From: a cf. Phormidesmis sp. LEGE 11477
GTDB lineage: Bacteria; Cyanobacteriota; Cyanobacteriia; Phormidesmidales; Phormidesmidaceae
Direction: 5' to 3'
DNA length: 55,452 bases
NCBI RefSeq assembly: GCF_015207105.1
Contig: NZ_JADEXO010000028.1
Coordinates: 1 to 55,452 of the forward strand
The notes beneath the pieces were generated by a model. That model saw only the letters and a list, made by a program, of their open reading frames with translations, searched no databases and had not been told where the DNA came from. Of the stretch, positions 33,400-46,500 are shown piece by piece. A program made the translations under genes and the position numbers. Positions within the stretch are counted from its first letter, which is position 1; the number at the start of each line of letters is the position of its first letter.

Positions 33400-34137
33400 T
33401 CAGGCCAGCACTCGGCTCAGGAATTCAAGACTCTCGCCCCATGCCGCATCTGTTGCGACTGGATCATAACGATAACCATCATCTCGCATGAACGTATGAT
33501 TAGCTTCATACAGCAATGTCTTATGAACAACGTTTGCCTCATCCAAAGCCTGCAAAATCTGCTGGCGGCTTTCTGATGGTACGTGAGGATCTAAAGTTCC
33601 AAATACTGTGAGTATTTCAGCGTTCAGCTTGCTGACACGTGCAATCGTATCGGCAACGCCTCGGCCTAGCTTACCGTTGTGAATACCTGTGGGATAGCAA
33701 CAGACTGCGGCCTTTACCGAATCCTGGAGGGCCGCTCGAAATGCTAGGTGGCCACCAATGCAAAAGCCGAAGGCTGCTATTTGGTCGGACAGTACGGTTT
33801 CTTCAGCCTGAAGCCACTCTAAGACAGCTCGGGTATCGGCATCGTAATGTGCAATTTCACTGCGCCTAGCATCATCATTTCCTCGCAGTTTCCCTAGCTC
33901 ATCTGGCTCAATCACTGTACCTATCGGCTCTAGTCGATGAAAAATCTCCGGCGCTGCTACAACATAGCCGTACCCTGCTAGGCGATCGGCTAGGCGCGTA
34001 ATGGGGCTACCCAGTTGATAGATATCTGAATAGAACAAAATCCCAGGATACTGACCTGCCGGTTCTGGAGCCGCGACATATACCCGCATCAAGCTGTCAT
34101 CTACCGTTAAACCAATGTTTCGCTGGGTGATCTGCAC
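33400..34137 (-). CDS. Dienelactone hydrolase family protein
   Basis: A 245-residue alpha/beta hydrolase. The nucleophile is the Cys of AFGFCIGGHLAFRAA, the acid is Asp in FGTLDPHVPSE, and the base is His in YEANHTFMRDD, the complete DLH triad. ILFYSDIYQLGSPITRLADR carries the conserved Glu/Asp region. Cytosolic, no signal peptide. Such enzymes open lactones or hydrolyse small esters; there is no clear functional link to the flanking genes. Confidence 0.9.
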   Translation of the reverse strand: MQITQRNIGLTVDDSLMRVYVAAPEPAGQYPGILFYSDIYQLGSPITRLADRLAGYGYVVAAPEIFHRLEPIGTVIEPDELGKLRGNDDARRSEIAHYDADTRAVLEWLQAEETVLSDQIAAFGFCIGGHLAFRAALQDSVKAAVCCYPTGIHNGKLGRGVADTIARVSKLNAEILTVFGTLDPHVPSESRQQILQALDEANVVHKTLLYEANHTFMRDDGYRYDPVATDAAWGESLEFLSRVLA

Positions 34138-34563
34138 AGAGTGGAGCCCGCCTATACGTTAGGTACTTGTGATTAATTCATCGTTTACTCTATCGGGCGG
34201 TTCTGATGATGACAAGGCATCGTTGAGTACACAAGTAGGTGTTTACCCATATAACTAATCGCAGGGTGTGGGGTAAGTGGGCATCGTTTGTATCCCACGT
34301 TCGTACCTCAGATATGATTATTCCTTCACTTTTACAGCAAAGTCTTCATAATCGCCACTAGCTTTGAGCATTTTGCAAAGTCAGTATGAAGTCGGTAGCG
34401 TGTATCTTTTTTTATACAGAAGCACGGGCAGTCTTTGTCTACAGGAATAGACTACTATCCTTTCTGCTTCGCCCCCAGAACTTTCCCCTAACTCAACTAC
34501 TGCCAGTGCCGCAGCAGCTATGCTGCTGCGCTACACCCTGCTGCTCAAAAACGCTACAAACTT
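34138..34563. other. Upstream region of the giant gene
   Basis: A 426-bp gap between the divergent DLH gene and the giant gene, without a credible gene. The notable structure is a hairpin, GCAGCAGC (34511-34518) and GCTGCTGC (34522-34529) with a 3-nt loop, 35 bp before the giant gene's ATG. No good ribosome-binding site precedes that ATG. A stop in frame near 34495 and the absence of another ATG support 34564 as the start. Confidence 0.45.
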
Positions 34564-37500
34564 ATGCTAGGTAACTCCAACAGCGGTGCCTTCGAGTCCA
34601 CCTCCTCACAAAGTTCTGCTATCTGGCAAAGCGGCTGGATAGATGAGCTGTGGAATCAGCTAGAAAACGGCACGTTCAACGGCATTGGTAACGTAGTCAT
34701 CGATGAGGACGTCACCCAGACGGAACAGCAGATTCTCTCGGACTTAGCCGTCATCGACCGAATGCTGGTCGGCAACAAAGAGATTCAGCAGCTGCTCTCA
34801 GACGTACGAGACTTTGCCGATCAAAAACACACTGCGTTTGGCAACTACCTAGGCAGAAATCCAGGCATAGATACACTGACCGGTAGCAGATTCGCGTCCC
34901 CGGCCTACCAAGCGGCAACTTCTCTGACAGAAGTGATGCAGTACGTACAGTCGCAAGGGTTGCCAGATCTAAGCGCCGAGGTGAGCACACCTACCTTCGA
35001 TGAAGTAGCTCTGCCTGGAGAGAAAGCAAACCTGTCGATCACGTTGAAGAATCAAGGTGGGCTTCGCACCCGGCATCCCGTTACCGTCAAAATATATGCA
35101 CAGGCACAAAGCGGAGCGGGTAGCAGCGAGAACAGTCCCCTCGAGATCGGAGCGCTTAACTTTGATAACCTCAAGCTAAAACCCGGCCAAGATAGACGGG
35201 TATCGACTAGCGTCCAACTGCCCGATAACCTTGCTCCTGGTGACTACAGCATCTATGTTGCAGTCGATAGCAACAACAACGTCCCCGAATCCAATGAAGC
35301 GAACAACATTGTTGTAGCTGCCACCGACCAAACCGTAGCCTGGCAGTTCGGTAACCTCGGCGATGAAAACAAAGTCCTCACGCTAAGAGATGAAGACGGC
35401 GATCTCATTCGCTTCCAGCTAAAGGGCGACGGCTACGGCGAAATTACAGAGCAACAAGGCGTCAGACAGCTCACGTTATATGGCACCACCGAGCGTAGCG
35501 AAGTGGTGATCAAAAGCAGCGGTAATGGCCACGTACTCGGTGGTGTGGTCGTTAATGGTGACTTAAAGCGTCTCGACGCGCAAAACACCGACCTAGAAGG
35601 TAACTTGACTATCACTGGCGCGATAGAAAAGCTAGAGCTAGACGATGTTAGCAACGCTCAAATCACAATTGGTCAAGGCTCAAACTCCAACCGTCAGGTA
35701 GACATTGCCTTAGGTGAGGTCACTAACACTAGCTTGCGCTCAGATGTCAGTATAAAAGGACTAAAGGCAGCCACTTGGACAGCGAGTCCCGATGCAGCCG
35801 CGCTGCTGGTTGCGCCTGAGATTAAAGAATTAGACATTAGGGGAGACTTCGATACTAACCTAGCGGTCGCCGGCAGTATCAACACAATCAAAGTAAAAGG
35901 AACCGCGTCAGGTATCTGGAGGGTAGGGCAGAACAACCGTTTGACCAGGCTAGAGTCATCAACCACCTCAGACTGGTCGCTATCGGTAGGCGGCTCGCTC
36001 AACTACCTCGATGTGCAGGCTGACTTACAGGGAACGGTTGCCGCTGCTAGCATGAAGCGGGCCTATGTGCGCGGGGATGTCAGCGGTGCGAAGCTTCTTA
36101 TCGGCGCTGATCTAGGTGCCGATGGTGTCGTTGGCGGCGATGATGATACCTATAACGAGGGTGAACTCAAAGAACTTATTGTCGGTGGCAGTGTTCTATC
36201 TTCTGTGATTGGCGTAGGCTTAGATCCGCTGACAACCAACTTCACCAACGGCGATGGGCAGCTGATTACCACTGGCAAGATCGGCCTGGTTGATGTGAAA
36301 GGAACGGTCTCAGACGACTCACTGTTTGCCGCAGAGCACTTTACGCAAGATATCGAGATTGGCGAGCAAACCGTATCGGCTGAAGTAGATAGTCGTTTTC
36401 TCCTACCGTCTAAAGTCACAGTGGATGCTTCGGACAGTTCCAGCGAAGACGCGCTCTCGCTTGATACTACAACCAGTACAGCCGATATTCGCCAGGCGAA
36501 GCAGCAGTCAGAAAAGCTCTGGAGCTTTGAGGCCAGGGCTGGCGGAATTACAACATACGAGTTTGCCATTGGCCCCAACGGTGCTCAGACAGATCTTCAT
36601 CAACAAGCAGAACATGTTTGGGAGAACGGAGAAGAGATCGCATGGTCGCTACAGGTAGAGGAGCAGACCGTTCAATTTGTGATTGATGGTCAGCTGCTGA
36701 CGTATCCGGTCGAGGAGGCGCTATCGTTGAACGCGCTATCGCTCTACACCAAGGTCAACACCACCAATGAGAACAAGGTAGGCGAAGGCACCGCTATGGC
36801 CTTGGAGATTCACTCAGTGAACCAGAGCCAGTTAGAGAGTCCTCTTTTACTGAGTAGCGAAGGGCCAAACGACGGCCAGGATCTAGACCAGCTCTTTGTC
36901 TCTAAAGATGGACTGATATCGTCTGTATCAGGCGTGGCTCGCATGAGCTGGCCAGAAGATGCACCCGATCCGCGTCTGAAGAATAGTCAAGGACGAGTCA
37001 CCTTTTATATCACTGGCTACGACTACGAACAGACGACAGGTGGCATTGTTCTACAGGAAAACGAAGACTTCTCACCTACCTACACTCAGTCAGTTACGGT
37101 TCCAGACGATCCTTCTAGCCTCAGCTTTACTTTTGATGCTGACTTTGACACGGCTTCGATTGGTGAGATTCGAGACGCCTTTGAAGTCGCACTGCTAGAC
37201 CAAGATGGCCGTTCTCTGGTGCATACGGTCGGCAGCAACCAGGACGTCTTCTTCAACCTCACAGAGGGTGTCGCTCAAGAGAGCGCGGCAGGCGTTAGTA
37301 TCGATGGCAATCGAATCACCTTGGATGTTTCTGACCTAGCGCCTAGAACAGAAGCTCAGCTCGTCTTTCGACTGGTCAACAACGACGATGACACGCAGAC
37401 GACTGTTCGTATCAACTCTATTGAGGTGAGTAGCGAAAGCGGTGGCGATCTAAGCATTACGCCTTCCCGAACTGGCGCTGTAACTCAGGCGGTAGATCTT

Positions 37501-40500
37501 ACCCGCTTAGAAGATGTATCGGGCTGGCTAAGACCGGCTTACGGGCAAACCAGCTTCAATGGTGATACTGCTGAGTTACTAGTAGAGGTTGCGGCTCAGA
37601 ACGTTTCGGCCTATCCAGTGCGTGACCAGCTGGTGATGGTGGTAGAGAGCATCAGCGACCCGAGCGTTAGTGTAGTCAAGCCCGATGGACGGACGCCTGA
37701 GGGGAAGGCGTACTTCAACCTGTCATCGTTGCTAGGTGATGAGGTATTAGCGAGTGAAGAGACAAGTGAGTTCTTGCAGCTAGTATTTCGCAATCCGAAC
37801 CAGGTGCAGTTTGACTATGAGCTGAGCTTTTTGAGCGAGCTGAACGATGCGCCAGAGTTTGTTAGTGCGCCCAACCTGGAAGCGCTAGTCGGTAAGCCCT
37901 ACCGCTATGACGCGGAGGCGACCGATAGCAACGGCGATACGCTAAGCTACTCACTGTTTAGTGGACCGGAGGGACTATCGGTTGATAGTGAAACCGGCGA
38001 GCTGGTTTGGAATCCGACTGAGACTGACCTTGGCACAACGCAGGTCACCATTCAGGTCGACGATGGACAGGGTGGCGTAGATGAGCAGACCTATACGCTG
38101 AGCGTCAAGGACAATGTGCCGAATCGCCCGCCTATCATTACAACAGCACCAGTTGTTGATGCACAGGTTTCTAAGCCTGGGTCTACAGAGATCTTTGACT
38201 TGTCCACATGGACGGTCGAGCAATATGACTTCACCAATCGAGACGTTCCTGGAGACTGGGTTGTAAGTGCTGACGGAACAGTAGTCGAACAGCTTAATAA
38301 CTCCAATGCCTCTATCTTTCTAAGTCCAACAGAATTTTCTAATGAAAGGATTGAAGGAACATTCCGTACCAATACGACAGAAGACGACGACTTTATTGGA
38401 TTCGTCTTTGGATATCAAGACAATCAGCACTATTACTTGTTTGACTGGAAGCAGAAGCCTCAGAACGCTCCGTACGGCCCTTCTGAATCAGGAATGCATG
38501 TTCGGGTAGTAAATTCAGAAGCGCCTCTAGATGGAGAAGACTTTTGGTTGAGAGGTGAAGACAATGAAAAGATTAAAACACTGTATTCCAATGACATTGC
38601 GTACAGCGATCAAACCGATTATCAGTTCTCTATAGACCTAACCCCAGGTGCCTTCACGATTACCGTTCGTGAGGGTGATAGAGTTGTCGACTCTATCACA
38701 GTTGAAGATGATACCTTTGCTGCTGGCAAATTTGGCTTCTTCAACATGTCTCAGAAAAACGTCTTCTACAGCGGCTTTCAAAGTAGTGAGGTGCCCGCGA
38801 GTAAATACACATATGACGTAGATGCTATAGATCCTGACCAAGATGAACTAACTTACAGCCTGGTTGATGCACCTGAAGGTATGTGGGTTGAGCCGACAAC
38901 AGGCATCATCCATTGGCAACCGACGATCGACGATCTCGAACCGTCAATTCAAGGGAGGAAAGATGAAGCTGATGATCTTCCGCAGGTCAGTGGTTTTGAT
39001 GTAGACGTTTATGCAAGCGTTACCGATCCTGTTGAATTAGCCTTTGCACCAAACGGTGTACTCTACGTTGGCCGGGACAACAGGGGTTCTGGTGGTGGAA
39101 TTTTGGATCCTGTCAAAATTCATCGAATTTCACGCAATAGTACTGAAGTTAGGGAATATGGAAGCCGATCTGTTGACGACCCCGATACAGTTTTGTTCGA
39201 TAGGTATGGTTCCATATCAGGGTTCCCTGGAACTGTAATAGTAGGTGGCAGAAGAAATAATAGCTACAGTTCAGGTAGCATTCAGTCCATCTTAGAAGAT
39301 GAACAGATTGTCAATCTCTTTGGACCGTCTTCTACTCTCGGCAATGTATCAACTTTAACGTTAGATAACAGCGGTCGACTATTATTCACTAATTCTAATT
39401 TCGGGAAGGCGCTAGTCAGTACAGACGGTGAATTTCCAGAAGAGCTATTCACGCATCCTGGTAGATTAGAAAGCATCGCCATCGACTCGCAGAACAGAAT
39501 ATTTACTGCTGGCGCTGAAGACGGCACAATTAGAATCTACAGCGCCAATGGAGAGCTGCTCAACGATACTTTTGCTACTGGCCTAGGCAGTCACCGAGTA
39601 GCTTTTGGTCAAGGGGGTGTTTGGGGAAGCTCCCTATACGCTGTCAAGTTCGATACTGGTGAGCTGTTAAGGTTTAGTGAAGATGGTAGCGCAGATATCG
39701 TGGGTACTGGCTTCTCAGGTGTCTTCGATTTTGCCTTTGGTCCCGATGGAGCTATGTACGTCAGTGAACTTGAGAATGACCGAGTACTGAGAATCTCACC
39801 TGATCGAGAAAGTTTGGGTTTAGAAGATGGTGAACATCAAGTACAAGTTGCTGTTGATGATGGCAACGGTGGAGTTGACATCCAAAAGTATGTTGTCAAA
39901 GTTACCCCTCCAAAAGACAACCGCGCACCTATTATTGTCAGCAATCCAGTCACAGCTCTCAACGCAGCTCAGGAAGAATTCGCATTAGGCTCGAGGGGTG
40001 CGAGTATCGTATCTGTGTCATCTCAGTATGATTTTTCAGAAAATCTATCATATACTCCAACTGCAAATGGGCTCATAACAGCTCAGGAAAATTTGTTATC
40101 TACAGCGAAAACGCCTTGGCTGTCCAACGGAGAAGCAGGATTCGCCTTCAAGCGAGGAGATTCAGATCAAAACCTTGTTCTAGATCTTGGAGGAGAGCGC
40201 CTAATTGACCAAATTGGTGTAAATTACTATCCCTATCCTGGTGATAGAGAAGTTTGGGACTTCATTCGTATAAGTGTATCTACAGACAACGAAACCTACG
40301 TTGAGTGGGGTAGTATTGGCTCTGAAGATGGTCGTGTTGATGTGACGACAGCGCCTCTTATCATCAATCAACCTGACCAATTCGTACGGTATATCAAATA
40401 CGAGTTTGGACCTTCTTCGTTTGACTATAGTCGCGGCGGTTCTCGAATTACGGACCTCTACGCAAACCAAACGGGTGCTAATTACTTCTATGATGTAGAC

Positions 40501-43500
40501 GCCATTGACCCGGATAAAGATACTTTGACCTACAGCCTGATGGATGCTCCTGATGGAATGACCATTGACAAAGACAAAGGGTTCATACGGTGGGATTCAG
40601 CGTCAGTAGAAGCTTACAAAAGCAACATTGGAGAAGAAGCGAATGTTACCGTTCGTACAGTCGATCAATATGGTGCGGAAGATACTCAGAACTATACGAT
40701 TTCACTATCATCTCCTGATGAAGAACCGGCCACTCACGATTTGACTATTGATGATGTCGAAGCAGGCGACTTAGTCTTCGACGGTCAACTTTTGTCTCTA
40801 AGCGGAAATGTCTCGGCGACTATCGCTAACGAAGGATCAGAGGACCTTACCGATTCGTTCGATGTCGTGTTCTTTGAAGATAGTAATCAGAATCAGGCTT
40901 TTGATGCTGATACCGATAACATCTTAGGGCGGGAAACAGTTGTCGATACCTTGCTATCAGGTCGGAGCCGCTCTATCTCGACTAGTCTCTCTGGGTTTGT
41001 CAGTTTCTCTGGTGTCCCTATCTGGGGTGTAATCGACAGCGAGGATAGTATCAGAGAAACGGACGAGTCAAATAATACAGACTTCAGCAGCCATGACTGT
41101 ATCGCTAAACCCGTTGGTGAATTTAATCCTGTTGTTGAATGGAACAAGCGGTCTTTCTCCGTGGCGTCGTCCTCTCACCAAGTAATGATGACTCCGGCAG
41201 TTATCGACTTAAACAAAGACGGTACGCCAGACGTCATTTTTACGACGTTCGCAGGAAGGCAGTACCAGCAGAACGGTAAATTACGCGCAATTAGCGGAGA
41301 TGAAGGTCGGGAACTTTGGACGGTTACTAACTCCGCGTATGATCTGTATCCAGGCAGTGGCATTGCTGTCGGAGACATTGACAACGACGGATACGCTGAG
41401 ATTATTGGTAACCATGAGGATGGCTCAGTCATCGCCTTCGAACATGATGGTAGCTTCAAGTGGAAGAGTACCTGGCAAGGAGCAGAAAGCGGAAGTCCTG
41501 CTATAGCTGATTTGGATCACAATGGTTCACCAGAAATCATCTTTCGTAATATTGCATTGGATAGTGAAGGCAATCTTCTCTGGCAGGGTGATGAGTCCGG
41601 TGGACTTGGCTCCGGGAGTGGATGGTCGGCCGTTGCAGATCTAGACTTAGACGGAGCTCCTGAAATTGTTGCAGGAAGAAGTGCTTATCGTGCCGATGGC
41701 TCGCTGTACTGGAATGCTGCCATCAATGATGGCTACTCAGCTATCGGTAACTTTGATTTAGATCCTTTCCCTGAAATTGTTGTAACAGGAGGGTATGGGG
41801 GTAATGAAGTTCATCTACTAGAACATACAGGTGATATAAAGTGGACGACTACATTACCTACTACAGGAGGAGGTAATCCTACAGTTGCTGACTTTGATGG
41901 TGACGGTTTGCCCGAAATTGGTGTTGCTGGTGCGAGTCGGTATGTCGCAATAGAAACAGATGGTTCTATCAAGTGGGCAAGTGCAACACAGGACACTAGC
42001 TCTAGAACAACAGGCTCATCAGTATTCGATTTCGACGGTGATGGTAGAGCTGAGGTTGTATACGGTGATGAACGCTATCTAAGAATTTATGACGGGACTG
42101 ACGGTCGTATCCTGTTTCAGTCTCCTAAAACTTCCGGGACCTTGCGAGAATTACCAGTCATTGCTGATGTCGACGCTGATGGGAATGCAGAGATTGTAGC
42201 AATCGCGAACGACTACAGCCGTGGTACCCAGCAACGAGGAATCATCGTCTACGGAGATCTCAACAACACATGGGTTCCTACTCGCCAAATCTGGAACCAG
42301 CATTCGTATCACATCACCAATATCAACGATGACGGCTCTATTCCAGCCTATGAAGAAAATAGTTGGCAGCTATACAACAGCTATCGCTTGAACCTTCAAC
42401 CGGGTAGCAATCCTCTAGCCGCTCCAGATTTGATAGCCTCCTACGTCAGAGTTGAAGAGATTGCTGGTGAGGCCACTATCACAGCGCGTGTCGGTAATGG
42501 CGGTGCTAAGTTTACTAGTGCTGGTGTGAACGTAGCCTTCTACGATGGCAATCCAGAGACAGGTGGACGCCTAGTCGGCGTCACTCAAACCACCACTCAA
42601 CTCATCCCAGGTGCCTTCGAAGATATCTCGGTCACAGTACCTGCTGGCTCAGTCGATGATGTTTGGGTTGTTGTTGATGACGACGGGACTGGTCATGGCA
42701 GCGTTCTTGAATGCCATGAAGATAACAATGCATACAGCCCTGGTATCAGCCTGCAAGCACTTAACCAGCGCCCAATTATCACTACAACAGCTCTTACAGA
42801 AGGTGCAGAAGGCGAGACATATCGCTACGACGTTGATGCGACCGACGCAGATACTGCTGACCAACTGAGTTTCTCTCTAAGAGTTGCACCAGAAGGGATG
42901 ACCGTTGATGAAGAAACAGGTGTCATCGAGTGGACACCGTCTGGCACCGATGCTGGTACGCACGATGTGCAGGTAATGGTGAGCGACGACAAGAGCCGAG
43001 ACATTCAGCTCTTCACAATTGATGTGGCTGATTTGCTCAATGTTGCTCCAAACATTGACTCGAATCCCGGCACGAGTGCTGTCATCGGTAAAACCTACAG
43101 ATATGACGTGAATGCATCAGACCCAGAAGGAGATGCCTTGACCTATGAACTGACTCTGGCACCAAACGGTATGGTAATCGAACCTGCAACTGGAAAGATT
43201 GCCTGGAAGCCATCGGCTGAGCAGCTGGGTAGCTACGATGTGATTGTCAAAGTTCACGATGGGCGAGGGGGTATCGATTTACAAGCCTTCACGCTGGCAG
43301 TTGAGACTAATAATGAAGCTCCAATCATTACTTCTCCACCGGCTTTAACAGCCATCATCAATCTGCCCTACGAGTACCGAGTACGGGCTCAAGATGCAGA
43401 TGGTGAAGTGGTTGGATACCGTCTGCAAAATGCCCCCGAAGGTATGACCATTGATGAAGCCACTGGCGTTGTTCGTTGGATGCCCGCAGTGGAACAGCTT

Positions 43501-46500
43501 GGTTCGGCAGTTGTAGAAGTCATTGCCATTGACAACAGAGGCGCTGAGACACAGCAGCAATTTACCGTAGGTGTAGTTGCAACAGCAGAAAACGAGATTT
43601 CTGAAGTCACCTCCAGTCCACGCACTAGCATTCGGGTGAATACGCAATATCTGTATCAGATAGCAGCTGAAGACCCCAACGGCGATCCACTGAGCTATCG
43701 CGTTGTAGAAGGTCCAGAGGGTATGGCCGTCGATGAAGAGGGCTTGGTAAGCTGGACTCCGAGCGTAGAACAACAGGGCGTCAACACAGTCCAGTTAGAG
43801 ATCAGCGATGGTCGAGGTGGCGTTGTCATTCAACAGTTTGAGGTAGCGGTCAGCAATGTTAGCGTCAACAGTGCGCCTGAGATTACGTCCACACCAGAAG
43901 GCTTTGGCGCAACTGTAGAGCGACCTTATCGCTACAGTGCAAACGCCTTTGATGCGGATGGTGACGTGGTACGTTGGCAGCTCGTCGATGCGCCTACAGG
44001 TATGAGCATTGACCCAGAAGCCGGTACGCTACATTGGCAACCTACCGCCGACCAGCTGGGCCGACATACGATAACGCTAGAGGTGATTGACAGCAGAGGG
44101 GCGTTCACTGGTCAAAGCTTCGAGCTGTTTGTTAGAGGGACGAACCTAGCGCCCCTAATCTCTTCAACTCCAATCACGGCAGCTTACGCAGACCAGGCAT
44201 ATCAGTATCAGGTGCAGGCGACAGATGCTGAAGGGGACACGCTGAGCTACAGACTGGTTCAGGCCCCTGAGGGAATGAGTATCAATTCGCAGACGGGACT
44301 CATTGACTGGCAACCAGACCCTGGGCAAAGCGGTGCTACTGAAGTCACGGTGGAAGTCAGCGACGCGGCTGGCGGGAGCACGGCTCAAACCTATCGAATC
44401 GAGGTTAGTGACGTTGCACCGAATGAGGGTCCTGCAATTACCTCTCGGGCAGTTAGCTTTGCCTCACCAGGCGATCGCTATCGCTACCAGGTTATCGCAG
44501 AAGATCCCAACGGTGATGCGCTAACCTACGATCTAATCGCAGGCCCAGATGGAATGAGCATTGACAGTGCAACGGGTGAGCTGATCTGGGAGCCGACAAG
44601 TGATGATGTCGGCAGCTACACCGTTGTTGTAGGCGCTAACGACGGTCAGCTGGGGAGCGCACAGCGCTTTACTCTACAAGTAGCTGTCAACGATGCGCCT
44701 GAAATTCTCTCTAATCCTGTGTTGACTGCGCTAGCAGGCGAAACCTACAGGTATGATCTGCGCGCTCGAGATGCTAATGGAGATCGCCTCTCGTATGAGC
44801 TGGTTGAAGCACCTGAAGGCATGACAATCGACCAGTACGGTCGCATCCGCTGGACACCCAATGCTGTCGGTGGTGCTGATGTAGAGATAGCTGTTTCTGA
44901 TAGCTACGGTGCAACTACCCTTCAGCGCTATAGCTTGACGACTAAAGGCGATGAGATTGCCCCAACCGTCAATATCTTCCCTAGCATTGCGCCTGCTGAT
45001 GTTAACCAACCGCTGTCTGTCTTCGTCCAGGCCACTGACAACGTGGGTGTTGTCAATCAGACCCTGACGATTGACGGTACACCCGTTGCACTAAACAGCG
45101 GAGCCTATCGCTTTACGCCAACCGAGGCGGGCGATGTCACCGCGATCGCCACTGCCACTGACGCGGCGGGCAACACCACCACCACTGAAACCATCCTTGA
45201 AGTAAGAGACTTCAGCAACAGCGGCATTGCACCAACGGTCTCTCTAGATCCGCTGACAGGCCAGACGCTGACAGGGCCAACAGATATCCTCGGCAGCGTT
45301 CAGGACGACAATCTTGTTGCTTATACGCTTTCGCTAGCTAGGCTAGGCAGCACCGACTTTAGAGAAATCTATCGCGGTACCAACACAGTAGATGATGGCG
45401 ACTTGGGTCAGCTGGATACTTCACTATTCCAAAACGACAGCTACACCCTACGCCTGACCGCAGAAGATGGTAACGGCAACGTCGTGTTTGTTGATGAGAC
45501 CGTCAATATTGGCGGTGACCTGAAGCTGGGTAACTTTACCCTCAGCTTCACCGATATGGAACTGCCGGTCTCTGGTATCCCAGTGACGGTGACACGCACC
45601 TACGACAGCTTGAACGCGAGCGAGACAGACGACTTTGGCTATGGCTGGCGCTTAGAGTTCCGCGATACGGATCTGCGTACCAGTCTAGGCCGGGATGAAC
45701 AGTACGAGACCTTCGGCATTCGCTCTCAAGCCTTTGACGAAGAAACGAAAGTCTACATCACCTTGCCCGGTGGCCAACGCCAAGGCTTTACCTTCGCACC
45801 GAAAAAAGAGTTTATCTCTAACTTCTTTCCGGCGATTGGCGGTGGCGATCCTAGTCTGTACCAAGCGGCTTTCAAAGCAGATGATGGGGTGACTAGCACA
45901 CTGAGCGTAAGAAGTACGCAAAAGCTGTCGCGTCGAGCTAACGGTAGCTTTATCGGCTTACAGGGCAGCGGTTTCAATCCCGAAGATCCGCTCTTCGGTG
46001 GAGTGTACGTACTCACCACCAAAGAAGGAATTGAGTACGAGATCGATGCCAGCACGGGTGACTTGCTCACTGCGAAGGATCTGAATGGCAATACAGTAAC
46101 GTTTGAAGATAGCGGCATCTACAGCGATAACGGTACGCAGATTACTTTTGGCCGCGACGTGCAAGGGCGAATCACCTCGGCGACTGACCCGGCTGGGCAG
46201 TCTGTGACCTATGAGTACGACAGCAACGGCGATTTGGTTGCGGTACGCGATCGGGGTGGCGACACCACCCGCTTTGACTACAGCGATGAGTTTGCCCACT
46301 ACCTCGATGAGGTGATCGACCCACTTGGCCGCAGTGGCGTACGCTCTGAATATGACGGGCAGGGTCGTCTAGTTCAGATGCTCGATGTCAATGGCGAAGC
46401 CGTTGAGCTGGTTTACGATTCAGAGAATTCTCAGCAGACGGTGCTAGACGTCTTTGATAGACCGACGGCATATATCTACGATGCACGCGGGAACGTCCTC